The notes: generated from the sequence alone by a model not told the origin. Shown: positions 26,697 to 36,195, counted from the first letter of the stretch. The stretch is DNA of 61,673 bases from Nautiliales bacterium (GCA_030826765.1 JAUUDM010000003.1:1-61673); one strand, 5' to 3'. Made by a program: numbers and translations.

Positions 26697-27755
26697 TTAC
26701 TCTCCCTTTACATAACTTCCAAGCCAAGTTATATTTTCTTTATCTATTATTTTTGCAACATTTTCTTCATCAATATGACCTTCAAAATCTATATAAAAAA
26801 GTGAATGAAAACTATCATCTTTTAGAGGTCTTGATTCTATTTTTGTTAAATTAATATTAGCATCTTTAAATTCTTTAAGTAATTCAAATAAAGCTCCACT
26901 CTTATGAGATGTTTTAGCAATAATAGAAGTTTTATCATTTCCACTTTTCTGAGTTTTATAATCACTTATTACAATAAATCTTGTTCTATTAGCTTCATTA
27001 TCTTCTATTTTTGCGAATAAAAGTGGTAATTGATATAATTTTGCTGCAATATGTGAACAAATTGCCCCTGCTTCTTTATCTTCTTTCGCTAATTGTGCAG
27101 CTTTTGCAGTTGATTCTGTTGGAATAAATTCAGCTTCTATTAAAGAATGCTCTTCTAAAAATGTTTTACATTGATTATAAGCTTGTGGATGAGAATATAT
27201 TCTTTTTATTTTTGTTATATCATCTTCTGTAGATGCAAACGAATGATGAATATCCATAAAAATTTCATTTACAATTTTTACATCATATTTTCTTAGACTA
27301 TCAAGTGTAACACTTACAATTCCTTCTGTATTGTTTTCAATAGGAACTACTCCATATTTACTCTCTTTGAAAGATACACTTTTAAAAACAGCTTCAATAT
27401 TTAAAACTGGTAAATATTTTCCAGTAGCACCAAACCTACTTTCTGCTGCTTGATGAGTGAATGTCCCAATAGGTCCTAAAAAGGCTACTCTTTCAGTTCT
27501 TTCTAAATTTCTACTTGTAGAAAATATCTCTAAAAATATAGCTTCAATATCATCTCTTTTTAAAAGTCCATTTTGAGACTCACTTAATTTAGTAAGTCTA
27601 TCAATAATCTCTTTTTCTCGCTCAGGTCTATAAATTGGAGCATTTGAAGAGTTTTTGTACTCTCCTACTTTTCTAACAATCTCCATTCTTTTATTTAAGA
27701 GAGTTAATAACTCTTCATCTATTTTATCAATCTCTTTTCTAAGTTCATTTAGCAT
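26697..27755 (-). CDS. pheA: Bifunctional chorismate mutase/prephenate dehydratase
   Basis: 352 residues: N-terminal AroQ-type chorismate mutase (1-85, ELRKEIDKIDEELLTLLNKRMEIV), prephenate dehydratase (about 92-270) with FLGPIGTFTHQAAESRFG, the NNTEGIVSVTLDSLR motif and NRTRFIVIS, and a C-terminal ACT domain with the phenylalanine-binding ESRP. It makes phenylpyruvate for phenylalanine. It follows lysA by 11 nt. The same pheA-hisC-fliF order is known to me from Campylobacter. Confidence 0.96.
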   Translation of the reverse strand: MLNELRKEIDKIDEELLTLLNKRMEIVRKVGEYKNSSNAPIYRPEREKEIIDRLTKLSESQNGLLKRDDIEAIFLEIFSTSRNLERTERVAFLGPIGTFTHQAAESRFGATGKYLPVLNIEAVFKSVSFKESKYGVVPIENNTEGIVSVTLDSLRKYDVKIVNEIFMDIHHSFASTEDDITKIKRIYSHPQAYNQCKTFLEEHSLIEAEFIPTESTAKAAQLAKEDKEAGAICSHIAAKLYQLPLLFAKIEDNEANRTRFIVISDYKTQKSGNDKTSIIAKTSHKSGALFELLKEFKDANINLTKIESRPLKDDSFHSLFYIDFEGHIDEENVAKIIDKENITWLGSYVKGE

Positions 27756-27766
27756 TATTTTGCCTT

Positions 27767-28966
27767 TTATAAATAATCTTTCTCAAGTGCTATTAAATCT
27801 TCAAATGTTTCTCTTCTTCTAATAAGTTTATCTTCTCCATTAACGATAGCAACTTCTGCAGGTCTTGGACGGGTGTTATAATTACTACTCATTACAAATC
27901 CATATGCTCCAGCACTATGAATTACAACTAAATCATTTGGTTTTGTTTTAGGCACTTCTATATTTTTTGCAAAAAAGTCTCCACTCTCACACACAGGTCC
28001 CACAATATTTGCTTTACTTTTTTCTTCATTATCAGTTAAAACTTCAATTTTATGATAAGCATTATATAGACTAGGACGTATTAAATCATTCATCGCACCA
28101 TCAACAATTACAAATCTTTTATCTCCATTTACTTTTTCATATAAAACTTTTGTAAGAAAATATCCACCATTTCCTGTTAAATATCTACCAGGTTCCATAC
28201 AAATAGTAACATCAAGACCTTGTAATGTTTCTAAAATAGCTTGTGCATAATCATATGGTTCAATTAAAGTTTCATTATCATAACAGATTCCAAGTCCACC
28301 ACCTACATCAAAAAATTTGATATCAATATCAACTTTTTGAAGCTTTCTAACTAAATCAGAAACAACTTGACTTGCTTCTTTAATTGGTTCAAGCTCAGTT
28401 AATTGACTTCCTATATGAAAATGAATACCAACTGGATCTAAATTTTCACTCGTTTTAGCTTGAAGATACATTCTTGTTGCAGTATCAATATCTACTCCAA
28501 ATTTATTTTCGTGCAGTCCTGTTGAAATATATGGATGAGTTTTTGGATCAATATTTGGATTTACTCTTATTGAAATTCTCGCTTGTTTATCTAATTTTTT
28601 AGCAATTTTCTCAACTCTTTTCATTTCAGCCATTGATTCAAGATTTATCATTAAAATATCAAGTTTTAATGCTTCTTCAATCTCATCATCTCTTTTCCCA
28701 ACTCCTGACAAAATAATTTTATATTTAGGGATTCCTGCTAATAATGCCCTTTTAACTTCTCCAATACTAACACAATCAGCACCACTTTCAAGAGATGCAA
28801 AATGTTTTATTACAGAAAGATTAGAATTAGCCTTTACTGCAAAATTTATTAAACTTTTTCTTGCTCTAAATGCTTCTTTTAGTTTTTTATATTGCTCTGT
28901 AAAATGGTTGAATTCATATACATATAAAGGGGTTGAATATTTTTGGGCTAAATAATTAAAATCCAT
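27767..28966 (-). CDS. lysA: Diaminopimelate decarboxylase
   Basis: 399 residues, fold type III PLP enzyme making lysine from meso-diaminopimelate. It shows the PLP lysine in NFAVKANSN (about 42-50), the glycine-rich FFDVGGGLGICY motif, EPGRYLTGNGGY, and CESGDFFAKN with the second active-site cysteine. An extended -10 (TTGATAAAAT) lies upstream, overlapping the end of the LptF/G gene. It begins the lysA-pheA-hisC-fliFGH-dxs run. Confidence 0.96.
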   Translation of the reverse strand: MDFNYLAQKYSTPLYVYEFNHFTEQYKKLKEAFRARKSLINFAVKANSNLSVIKHFASLESGADCVSIGEVKRALLAGIPKYKIILSGVGKRDDEIEEALKLDILMINLESMAEMKRVEKIAKKLDKQARISIRVNPNIDPKTHPYISTGLHENKFGVDIDTATRMYLQAKTSENLDPVGIHFHIGSQLTELEPIKEASQVVSDLVRKLQKVDIDIKFFDVGGGLGICYDNETLIEPYDYAQAILETLQGLDVTICMEPGRYLTGNGGYFLTKVLYEKVNGDKRFVIVDGAMNDLIRPSLYNAYHKIEVLTDNEEKSKANIVGPVCESGDFFAKNIEVPKTKPNDLVVIHSAGAYGFVMSSNYNTRPRPAEVAIVNGEDKLIRRRETFEDLIALEKDYL

Positions 28967-28991
28967 AAAAATTTCCTTTTTTTTTGTATGG

Positions 28992-28997
28992 ATTTTA
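28992..28997 (-). promoter_or_regulatory. Possible -10 box for lysA
   Basis: TTGATAAAAT on the minus strand, 26 nt upstream of the lysA ATG, directly after the stop codon of the permease gene. Confidence 0.35.
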
Positions 28998-30029
28998 TCA
29001 AATTTTTTTAAAATAATAAATAGCTAAGAGTAAAAGTAATGTAAATGGAGTCAAAAAAAGTATATTAGGAGATAAAATTCCATTAAGAGACACCTTTTTT
29101 GCAAGCAAAAATAGAGCCCATAATAATATAGAACTAATTAAAGAGATTAAAATGTAAATTGTAATATTTGAAATTCTACTGTGAATTGGCGCTTTAAAAA
29201 ATAAAATACTCATTAAAAGTAAAAAAGAAAGAGGTGGTATTATTGCATTATAAATATAAACTTTGATAAAATTTGTATTTACATCCTCTTTTTTTAAAAA
29301 ATATAAAGCATCTATTGCTTCTTTTAAAGTCATAGTAGATTTAGTTTCTAATTTATTTAAAATAGTTGGTTTAAATCCTTTTAAAAAAGTTCCTTTTATA
29401 TGTTTTATAACTATATTATCATTATATATTTCTTTTACAAAAATATCATTTGAAAACCATTCATCATTTTTAAAAAATGCTTTTTTTACAAAAAATAATC
29501 GATTAATTTTATCATTATTAACTTTAAAAAATTTAATACCCTCTGCATATTTAGAATAAATATTTATCTTATTAATATAAATAATCTTATCTTTAAATTT
29601 AAAAAATAAATCTTTATTTGTTTTATTCGAAAAATCATTATTTTTTATACTTTGAGCATTATTTGCAAAAAGAGAAAATTTAGTAAATTGAAAGCCTATA
29701 AAAAACAGAGTAAAAATTAAACTGAACATAAAAAATGGCTTATATAATGTTTTTAAAGAATATCCTAGTGATAAAAAAGAAATAAACTCATTTTTTTTCA
29801 CTAATTCTATTATTGTAACAATCATAGCAAATAACAGAGTAAGTGGATAAATTAAAAGTGTAGCATTTCCTGCTTGATAAAAAGCATATAAAAACTGTAA
29901 GTTAAAGCTATCTGATAATTTATCTTTATTAAACATAAAATCAATAAACACAAAAAAAGATACTAAACTCAAAGTAATAATCAAAAAATTTTTAAAATAT
30001 AAAATAATTAAAGTTCTAAAATAAATCAA
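28998..30029 (-). CDS. LptF/LptG family lipopolysaccharide export permease
   Basis: 343 residues with the YjgP/YjgQ layout: three N-terminal helices (to about 120), a periplasmic beta-jellyroll region (about 130-240) and three C-terminal helices. These permeases extract LPS from the inner membrane with LptB and pass it to LptC and LptA, both encoded at 56.6-57.5 kb here. LptF versus LptG cannot be decided. It follows pth by 1 nt. Confidence 0.82.
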   Translation of the reverse strand: MIYFRTLIILYFKNFLIITLSLVSFFVFIDFMFNKDKLSDSFNLQFLYAFYQAGNATLLIYPLTLLFAMIVTIIELVKKNEFISFLSLGYSLKTLYKPFFMFSLIFTLFFIGFQFTKFSLFANNAQSIKNNDFSNKTNKDLFFKFKDKIIYINKINIYSKYAEGIKFFKVNNDKINRLFFVKKAFFKNDEWFSNDIFVKEIYNDNIVIKHIKGTFLKGFKPTILNKLETKSTMTLKEAIDALYFLKKEDVNTNFIKVYIYNAIIPPLSFLLLMSILFFKAPIHSRISNITIYILISLISSILLWALFLLAKKVSLNGILSPNILFLTPFTLLLLLAIYYFKKI

Positions 30030-30030
30030 A

Positions 30031-30576
30031 TTAACCCTTTAAAGAGTATTTTGAAGGAGTTTTTTCATTCCAATCAAATATAGCTTTTTCTACATTTTCA
30101 AGTGTTTTAGATAATGTTTCTAATTCTTCTTCTTTAAATTTTCCTAAAACATAATCAACAACTTTTATTTCTCCTTCTGGTCTTCCTATCCCTATTCTAA
30201 ATCTATTATAATCATTTCCAATATGAGAATCTATTGATTTAAGACCATTGTGTCCAGCATTTCCACCACCTTTCTTAAATCTAAGAGCTCCTAATTTCAA
30301 ATCTAAATCATCATGAATTACAATAATATCATTATTATCTATTTTATAAAAATTTTTGACAGCTCCTACACTTTCACCTGATAAATTCATATAGGTAGAA
30401 GGTTTTAAAAAAAGAAAATCTCCACTTTTAAAAAGTTGACCTTTAAAAATAGGTTTATTTATAGTTGTATAATTCTCCAAATTTGATAAAACTTTATCAA
30501 TAGCAATAAAACCTATATTATGTCTTGTGTTTTCATATTCTTTGCCAATATTACCAAGTCCAACTATGAGAATCAT
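30031..30576 (-). CDS. pth: Peptidyl-tRNA hydrolase
   Basis: 181 residues. It releases peptides from peptidyl-tRNA dropped by ribosomes. Catalytic elements are present: [18 protein letters not shown] with Asn and His at about 8-21, the [12 protein letters not shown] motif, VIHDDLDL with the catalytic Asp, and [17 protein letters not shown] precedes the ATG. It sits between rplY and the permease gene, as in Helicobacter and Campylobacter. Confidence 0.96.
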   Translation of the reverse strand: MILIVGLGNIGKEYENTRHNIGFIAIDKVLSNLENYTTINKPIFKGQLFKSGDFLFLKPSTYMNLSGESVGAVKNFYKIDNNDIIVIHDDLDLKLGALRFKKGGGNAGHNGLKSIDSHIGNDYNRFRIGIGRPEGEIKVVDYVLGKFKEEELETLSKTLENVEKAIFDWNEKTPSKYSLKG

Positions 30577-30589
30577 CGAAAGCCTTTGA

Positions 30590-30632
30590 AGTTAAATTAT
30601 AAATTTAATACAATTATACTTATAATTTAACT
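30590..30632 (-). promoter_or_regulatory. pth promoter enclosed in a 12-bp inverted repeat
   Basis: The arms AGTTAAATTATA (30590-30601) and TATAATTTAACT (30621-30632) are perfect inverted copies separated by 19 nt. Between them the minus strand carries TATAAT (30613-30618), the best -10 for pth. A dyad around a promoter suggests an operator or alternative RNA structure; this is inference. Confidence 0.45.
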
Positions 30633-30665
30633 CCTAAAAAGGAGAAAGCTAAATTATTTAGCTTT
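30631..30665 (-). terminator. Terminator of rplY overlapping its stop codon
   Basis: A 10-bp inverted repeat (30645-30654 and 30656-30665, AAAGCTAAAT and its complement) covers the final Lys-Ala-Lys-stop codons of rplY. On the minus strand it is followed by TCTCCTTTTT and a second small hairpin, CTCCT (30631-30635) with AGGAG (30640-30644). Confidence 0.55.
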
Positions 30666-31190
30666 GATTACACCAACTACTGGAACTGAAGGGTTAATAT
30701 AACATTCAACACCTTCTGGGAAGTTGATATCTCTAATTAAGATATTATCTCCAACATCTAAATCATTTACATCTAATTCAAAGAAGTTTGGAAGTTTTTC
30801 TGCAGTTGTTTTAACTTTAATTCTTCTTCTATGATAAATTAAAACACCTTTATTTTTAAGTCCTTTTGGTGTTCCAGTAACTTTAATAGGAACTTGGTAA
30901 TAAGTTTTTACACCATCTTGAGCTAAAAGTAAATCAACATGAACAAGTTTACTTGTAACAGGATCTTTTTGATATTCTTGAATTACTACTTTATAAACAT
31001 CATCTCCAACTTTAACATCAAATGCAAGTGTTTCTTTGTTTCTTACACTTTTGATAAATTCGTTTTCTTTAAAAGCTGCATTTATGTTTTCTTTATTTTT
31101 ACCATAAATGTTAGCAATTAGATAACCATCCTTTCTTAAAGCTTTTGTAGCTTTTTTATCAGTACTCTCTCTAATAATACCTTCTAACAT
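30654..31190 (-). CDS. rplY: 50S ribosomal protein L25/general stress protein Ctc
   Basis: 178 residues: an N-terminal L25 domain binding 5S rRNA ([14 protein letters not shown], about 17-30, to about 90) plus the C-terminal TL5/CTC domain (about 95-178). It is the long form found in many bacteria. A strong TGATATAAT box and AAAGGA RBS precede it. It is followed by pth. Confidence 0.95.
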   Translation of the reverse strand: MLEGIIRESTDKKATKALRKDGYLIANIYGKNKENINAAFKENEFIKSVRNKETLAFDVKVGDDVYKVVIQEYQKDPVTSKLVHVDLLLAQDGVKTYYQVPIKVTGTPKGLKNKGVLIYHRRRIKVKTTAEKLPNFFELDVNDLDVGDNILIRDINFPEGVECYINPSVPVVGVIKAK

Positions 31191-31221
31191 TATTCAATCC
31201 TTTAAATTTTTTTGAAATGGA

Positions 31222-31227
31222 ATTATA
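31222..31227 (-). promoter_or_regulatory. Predicted -10 box for rplY
   Basis: TGATATAATTCC on the minus strand about 32 nt before the rplY ATG, with an upstream T-rich stretch typical of Campylobacterota promoters. Confidence 0.55.
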
Positions 31228-31265
31228 TCATAAATTTCTATTTTTTTATATACATAAATCATTTA

Positions 31266-32405
31266 TTATGATTTTAAAGCAATAATTTCCTCTTTTTCTT
31301 GACTTGGATCCATATTAGCAAGTTCAGCCTTTTTAATTTTAAGAGCTAAATCATCAGGAATTGAAGCTGTTCTTAAGGCTGCTTCTTTTGTAATCTTTCC
31401 ACTTAATACTAACTCAACTAATGAATCATCAAAACTTTGAGTTCCATAAACTTCATGACCTTCTTCAAGTGCATCTTTAATCTCACTATCTCTATTTTCT
31501 CTAATTAATTCAGCAATTCTTGCTGTTCTAATTAAAATTTCCATAGCAGCCACCCTTTTGTTATCCACAGTTTTAATAAGTCTTTGAGAAATAACTCCTT
31601 CTAAAATATCAGCCAATGTAAGTCTTACTCTGTTTTGTTCATTTGGTGGAAACATACCTATAACTCTATTTACTGTTTCTTTTGCATCAAGTGTATGAAG
31701 TGTTGAAAAAACTAAATGTCCTGTTTCAGCTGCGTGCAATGCAATTTCAATAGTTTCAACATCTCTCATTTCTCCAATTAATATAATATCCGGATCTTCT
31801 CTCAAAGCACCTCTTAATGCATTTGTAAAACTTAAAGTATCTTGTCCTATACTTCTTTGCTCAATTACACACTTATTCTCTTTATGAACAAACTCTATTG
31901 GATCTTCAATTGTTATAATATGTTTTGCTTTTGTCTGATTTATTTCATTTATCATTGCAGCTAATGTTGTTGATTTACCACTTCCTGTAACACCAGTTAC
32001 TAAAACAAGCCCTCTTTCTTTATTAACTAATTTATATAAAGCTTGAGGCATTTTAAGTTCATCAAGAGTTGGTATTTTTGCTGGAATTACCCTTAATACG
32101 ACTGATGGACCATCTAATTGAAAAAAGGCATTAGCTCTAAATCTATAATTCTCATCAAGTTTAAAAGTAAAATCTATCTCTTTATTTTCTATAAATTCGG
32201 TTATTCTACCTCTAAGTAAAGCTCTACAAATTTCCATTCCTGTTGCTCTATTAAGTTTAACATTTGAAAGCCTATGAATATCCCCTTTAATTCTTGCAGA
32301 AATATATCCACCTGATTTTATAAATAAATCACTTCCCCCTAACTCAATCATCTTATATAAAAAAGCTTTTACTTGTTCAAGTAATTTAATTTGTTCTTCA
32401 TTCAT
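31266..32405 (-). CDS. pilT: PilT-type twitching motility ATPase
   Basis: 379 residues. Hexameric retraction ATPase of the PilT/PilU branch of secretion ATPases: Walker A GVTGSGKSTTLAAMI, Asp box IITIEDPIEFVH, Walker B LREDPDIILIGEMRD and His box GHLVFSTLHT. The N-terminal PAS-like domain (FLYKMIELGGSDLFIKSGG) is intact. No other type IV pilus gene is in the window. It lies 32 nt after tal; PilU is an alternative name. Confidence 0.88.
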   Translation of the reverse strand: MNEEQIKLLEQVKAFLYKMIELGGSDLFIKSGGYISARIKGDIHRLSNVKLNRATGMEICRALLRGRITEFIENKEIDFTFKLDENYRFRANAFFQLDGPSVVLRVIPAKIPTLDELKMPQALYKLVNKERGLVLVTGVTGSGKSTTLAAMINEINQTKAKHIITIEDPIEFVHKENKCVIEQRSIGQDTLSFTNALRGALREDPDIILIGEMRDVETIEIALHAAETGHLVFSTLHTLDAKETVNRVIGMFPPNEQNRVRLTLADILEGVISQRLIKTVDNKRVAAMEILIRTARIAELIRENRDSEIKDALEEGHEVYGTQSFDDSLVELVLSGKITKEAALRTASIPDDLALKIKKAELANMDPSQEKEEIIALKS

Positions 32406-32437
32406 TTTAATCCCTTTTTATGCCTCTTTATTACTTT

Positions 32438-33388
32438 TTACTTTAAAGTATTCAACATATCCTGAAAACTATTTTCAAAAGCTTCTAATCCCTCTTTCAT
32501 TAAAGTATCATAAGTTTGTTGCATAGAAATATTTGCAGGAGTTAAAAAACTAAAAAAGGCATCTATATGTTTAGTTTGAAACTCAAATGCAGGATTTAAC
32601 TCTTTATTTTTGATGTATTCAATTACATCAAGTGGCAGAGTTAAAACTGAATTATCTAAATTTAATTGAGTCACATAATAATCTTTTTCTAAATAATCCT
32701 GTTTAACCCCCGTTGAAGCAAAAAGAGTTTTTACATTTGGTAATCTTTTTTCATTTAATTGATTATAAATTTTAATAGCATTAAAAAATCCTATTCTATC
32801 TTTACTTAAATTAAATTTTGCTAACTTGTCATTTAAAGCTCTGTCAAATCTACTCACAAAAACAGAAATCACACCTTCATTGTTTGCTGGAAGATTACTT
32901 AAAGCTTCAGCACATTGCATAGCTTGATTTGGAGAAAAAACAAGTGTAGCATTTATATTAATTCCCCTCTTTGCCAAATCAGCCATTGCTTTATATCCAG
33001 CCTCAGTAGCAGGAACTTTTATCATAAGATTATCTCTTTGGATTTTATCAACAAGTCTTAAAGCTTCATCGACTGTACCTTTGTAATCATTAGCAAGTTT
33101 TGGATTTACTTCAATACTCGCAAATCCATCATTTCTATCATTATAATTATCTTCTAACACATCACAAGCTTTTTTGATATCAGTTACAGCTAATTCTTCA
33201 TAAATTTCTTCAGGAGATTTACCTTTTAATTTTGCAATATCTTCTTTATAAGCATCACTTTTTGTAATAGCATTTGCAAAAATAGCCGGATTTGAAGTAA
33301 TTCCATTTACTAAACCACTATTTACTAATTCTTTAAATTCATTATCTAAAAAACTTCTTTCCAAATAATCTACCCAAATACTTGCCAT
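32438..33388 (-). CDS. tal: Transaldolase
   Basis: 316 residues, class I aldolase fold. It exchanges a dihydroxyacetone unit in the non-oxidative pentose phosphate pathway. N-terminal motif GLVNGITSNPAIFANAI and the Schiff-base lysine in DNLMIKVPATEAG are present. Its start codon shares a base with the thiS stop (1-nt overlap). Confidence 0.93.
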   Translation of the reverse strand: MASIWVDYLERSFLDNEFKELVNSGLVNGITSNPAIFANAITKSDAYKEDIAKLKGKSPEEIYEELAVTDIKKACDVLEDNYNDRNDGFASIEVNPKLANDYKGTVDEALRLVDKIQRDNLMIKVPATEAGYKAMADLAKRGININATLVFSPNQAMQCAEALSNLPANNEGVISVFVSRFDRALNDKLAKFNLSKDRIGFFNAIKIYNQLNEKRLPNVKTLFASTGVKQDYLEKDYYVTQLNLDNSVLTLPLDVIEYIKNKELNPAFEFQTKHIDAFFSFLTPANISMQQTYDTLMKEGLEAFENSFQDMLNTLK

Positions 33389-33588
33389 TATCCACCTCCT
33401 ACAAATTGTAATATTTCTAACTTATCATTCTCTTTTGGAATAAATTTATTCCACTCATCTTTTTTAACTATCTCCATATTTACAGCAACTGCCATAGCTT
33501 TATCTTCTATCTCTAATTTTTTTAAAATTTCTAAAATAGTAAGTGGAGTTTCAAACTCCTTCTCTACTCCATTGATAATTAACTTCAT
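33388..33588 (-). CDS. thiS: Sulfur carrier protein ThiS
   Basis: 66 residues, ubiquitin-like beta-grasp fold (MKLIINGVEKEF, TILEILKKLEI, VAVNMEIVKKDEW). The C-terminal VGGG tail is the site of adenylation and thiocarboxylation that supplies sulfur for the thiazole of thiamine. It overlaps glyS by 4 nt and tal by 1 nt. No other thi gene is in the window. A MoaD-type carrier is less likely given the length and central motifs. Confidence 0.85.
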   Translation of the reverse strand: MKLIINGVEKEFETPLTILEILKKLEIEDKAMAVAVNMEIVKKDEWNKFIPKENDKLEILQFVGGG

Positions 33589-35561
33589 ATAGTAATTTCC
33601 TTAATATCTGCAATATTACTAAATGCTTTATAAATATTTCCTATTAAATTTATTCTATTTTGTTTTAATTTTTCATCTTCTACATTTACCATTACATTAT
33701 CAAAAAAGTTATCAATCTCTGGTTTTAAACTAAATAAAGCATCCATTTTTTCTAAATAATCTAATTCAAGTGAATTTTTTTCTTTAAATGCTTTATATAA
33801 TTCTTTTTCTGCATCTTCCACTAACAAACTTTCATTAACTTCAGAAATCTCTGCATCTTTTACAATATTTGCAACTCTTTTAAATGTAGTAAATACCTCA
33901 GCGAAATCATCAGAATTTACAATTTCATTTAATGCTTTTATTTTTTTATCAATTTCAATGATATTCGTATCACCACTTGCAAGCACAGCTTTAATTACAC
34001 TTGGATTTACATCTTTATAAAGTTGGAAAAGTCTTTCTAAAATAAATTCAACAACTAAATTTGTATTAAATTCAGCATAATTGTCTTTTATTTCTTCTAC
34101 AAATTCTTCTAAATTTAAGCTTAAATTATTCTCTTTTATTAAGTTAATAATAGCAATTGCCGCACGTCTTAGTCCAAATGGGTCTCTATTTCCTTTTGGT
34201 AAATTTCCAATACTAAATAGCGCCATTAAAGTATCAAATTTAACTGCAAGTGAAACAATTGCACTAAATTTATTGCTTGCACTATTTGAATATTGCTCTT
34301 TTATAGCAATTGCTACTTTTTCATTTTCATCAAATTTTAAAGCATAATAATATCCCATAATTCCTTGAAGTTCTGTAAATTCAAATACCATTTCACTAAG
34401 TAAATCAGCTTTACTTAACATTACAGCTCTTTTTATTAATTCTTTATCTTCATTGAATTTATTTGCTAAAATTTCAGCAATTTTTGCTTCTCTAAGCTCT
34501 TTATCATAAACAGTTCCAAGCTTATCCATATAAGTAATATTTTTAAGACCTTCAACATTAAACCCGTTTTTCAAATCATTTTCCCAGAAAAATAGTCCAT
34601 CACTAAGTCTTGCTCTTAAAACTCTCTCATTTCCATTCACTACTTCTGAATAATCATCAGTTTTAGCATTACTTACTACTATAAAATTATTTGATAATTT
34701 TCCATCTTTATAAACAGGGAAATATCTTTGATGTTCTTTCATTGAAGTAATAATAACTTCTGGTGGTAATTCTAAAAATTTCTCTTCAAAAGTTCCAAGT
34801 AAAGGAGTCGGATATTCTGTAATTGTAACAATCTCTTCAAGTAACTTTTCATCGATTTCAACTTTTAGATTATTATTTTGTTCTATTTTTTTGATTTCAT
34901 CTAAGATTCTTTTTCTTCTTTCATCAGGATATAAAACAACTCCGTTTTTATCTAATTGACAAAAATAAGTTCCTACAAAATCAATAAAAATAGGCTCTTT
35001 ATAATTTCTATGACCAAATGTAAAATCAGCACTATTTACTCCATAACTTGAAGTAAATAAAATAGGCTCATCTTTTAAAATAACATTTATCCATCTAATA
35101 GGTCTGATAAACTCTTTTGGATTAGCACCCCATCTCATTGATTTACCAAAATTCAATGAATCTAAAAATTCATCTACCATTTCAGCAAGTAATTCTTTTG
35201 AAACTTTGCCTTTTATCTCTTTTTTAATATATAAAAATTCTTGATTACCTTTTGTTTTATAACTAACTTCATCTAAACTAATTCCATTTTTTTTAGCAAA
35301 CCCTTCAACTGCTTTTGGATTTTTATCAGCAATTGCTTTTGGTGCACCCCAAATTTCTTCTATTTTATCTTGTTGTTTTGTGGGAAATTCTCTATGCCAT
35401 AAAACTAATCTTCTTGGCGTGTAATAAAAATTAAACTCACATTCAAGTGAATTTTTCTCTAAAATATTATTCCATTTTTTTTCAATATTTGATAGTTCCT
35501 TTAAAAAAGGAATGGCAGGTAACTCTTCTACCCCTATTTCAATAAGTAATGGTTTTAACAT
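33585..35561 (-). CDS. glyS: Glycyl-tRNA synthetase beta subunit
   Basis: 658 residues, normal for the beta chain of the alpha2-beta2 GlyRS. It starts MLKPLLIEIGVEELPAIPF, carries SMRWGANPKEFIRPIRW (about 140-155), the KEHQRYFPVY motif and GNLPKGNRDPFGLRRAA, with a C-terminal anticodon-binding-like region. The catalytic alpha subunit gene (glyQ) is not here. A promoter lies in the gap after the DJ-1 gene; thiS and tal follow with overlaps. Confidence 0.96.
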   Translation of the reverse strand: MLKPLLIEIGVEELPAIPFLKELSNIEKKWNNILEKNSLECEFNFYYTPRRLVLWHREFPTKQQDKIEEIWGAPKAIADKNPKAVEGFAKKNGISLDEVSYKTKGNQEFLYIKKEIKGKVSKELLAEMVDEFLDSLNFGKSMRWGANPKEFIRPIRWINVILKDEPILFTSSYGVNSADFTFGHRNYKEPIFIDFVGTYFCQLDKNGVVLYPDERRKRILDEIKKIEQNNNLKVEIDEKLLEEIVTITEYPTPLLGTFEEKFLELPPEVIITSMKEHQRYFPVYKDGKLSNNFIVVSNAKTDDYSEVVNGNERVLRARLSDGLFFWENDLKNGFNVEGLKNITYMDKLGTVYDKELREAKIAEILANKFNEDKELIKRAVMLSKADLLSEMVFEFTELQGIMGYYYALKFDENEKVAIAIKEQYSNSASNKFSAIVSLAVKFDTLMALFSIGNLPKGNRDPFGLRRAAIAIINLIKENNLSLNLEEFVEEIKDNYAEFNTNLVVEFILERLFQLYKDVNPSVIKAVLASGDTNIIEIDKKIKALNEIVNSDDFAEVFTTFKRVANIVKDAEISEVNESLLVEDAEKELYKAFKEKNSLELDYLEKMDALFSLKPEIDNFFDNVMVNVEDEKLKQNRINLIGNIYKAFSNIADIKEITI

Positions 35562-35587
35562 ATATAAATCCTTAAAGTTTTTAGGTA

Positions 35588-35593
35588 ATTATA
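35588..35593 (-). promoter_or_regulatory. Predicted -10 box for glyS-thiS-tal
   Basis: TGATATAATTACC on the minus strand about 27 nt before the glyS ATG; preceded by a T-rich run. Confidence 0.5.
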
Positions 35594-35631
35594 TCAAAAA
35601 GAAGTATTTAAAGAAGAGTAAAAAGAGGAGT

Positions 35632-35649
35632 TTAGCAAAAATCTGCTAA
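35632..35649 (-). terminator. Hairpin overlapping the stop codon of the DJ-1 family gene
   Basis: TTAGCA (minus strand) pairs with TGCTAA, which contains the TAA stop, across a 6-nt loop; the following bases, ACTCCTCTTTTTACTC, are T-rich. It separates tatA-tatC-DJ-1 from the glyS promoter. Confidence 0.45.
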
Positions 35650-36183
35650 TAATCCAGCTTTTAGTTGATTATATTTTTCCTCTCCCACAAATTTTTTAAC
35701 AATTTCAAGTCCAAAACACATAGCTGTAGCAGGACCTTTTGAAGTAAGAACATTTTTATCTTCTACTACCTTTTTATCACTTACATAACCTTCTTTTCTA
35801 ATGTTTTCTTCCCATCCTGGATAAGCAGTATATTTATCTTTTAAAACTCCTGCTTCTTTTAGAGCAATCGGAGCTGCACAAATAGCACCTACATATTTGC
35901 CTTTTTCATCCATTTCTCTTAGAAGAGATTTCACTTCTTCACTTTTTGCTAAATTGGTAGCACCTGGTAATCCCCCTGGTAACACTACTAAATCAAGTTC
36001 GTCAGCACTTACTTTATCAATAGTAGTATCAGTTTCGATTTTTAGATTGTGAGCTGAAGTTATAACACTTCCTCCAACTCCGGCAACAATAACTTCAATA
36101 CCACCTCTTCTCATTACATCAATTAATGTAACTGCTTCAATATCTTCAAAACCTTCTGCTAAAGGTACACATACTTTTACCAT
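35632..36183 (-). CDS. DJ-1/PfpI family protein (deglycase/protease-like)
   Basis: 183 residues, class I glutamine amidotransferase-like fold. The conserved acidic residue is in PLAEGFEDIEAVT (about 7-19) and the nucleophile cysteine in VGAICAAPIALKEAG (around residue 100). Members of this subfamily (DJ-1/YajL/ThiJ) are linked to oxidative stress and glyoxal detoxification; the actual substrate is unclear. It follows tatC by 12 nt. Confidence 0.85.
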   Translation of the reverse strand: MVKVCVPLAEGFEDIEAVTLIDVMRRGGIEVIVAGVGGSVITSAHNLKIETDTTIDKVSADELDLVVLPGGLPGATNLAKSEEVKSLLREMDEKGKYVGAICAAPIALKEAGVLKDKYTAYPGWEENIRKEGYVSDKKVVEDKNVLTSKGPATAMCFGLEIVKKFVGEEKYNQLKAGLLADFC

Positions 36184-36195
36184 CTTTTCCTCCTT

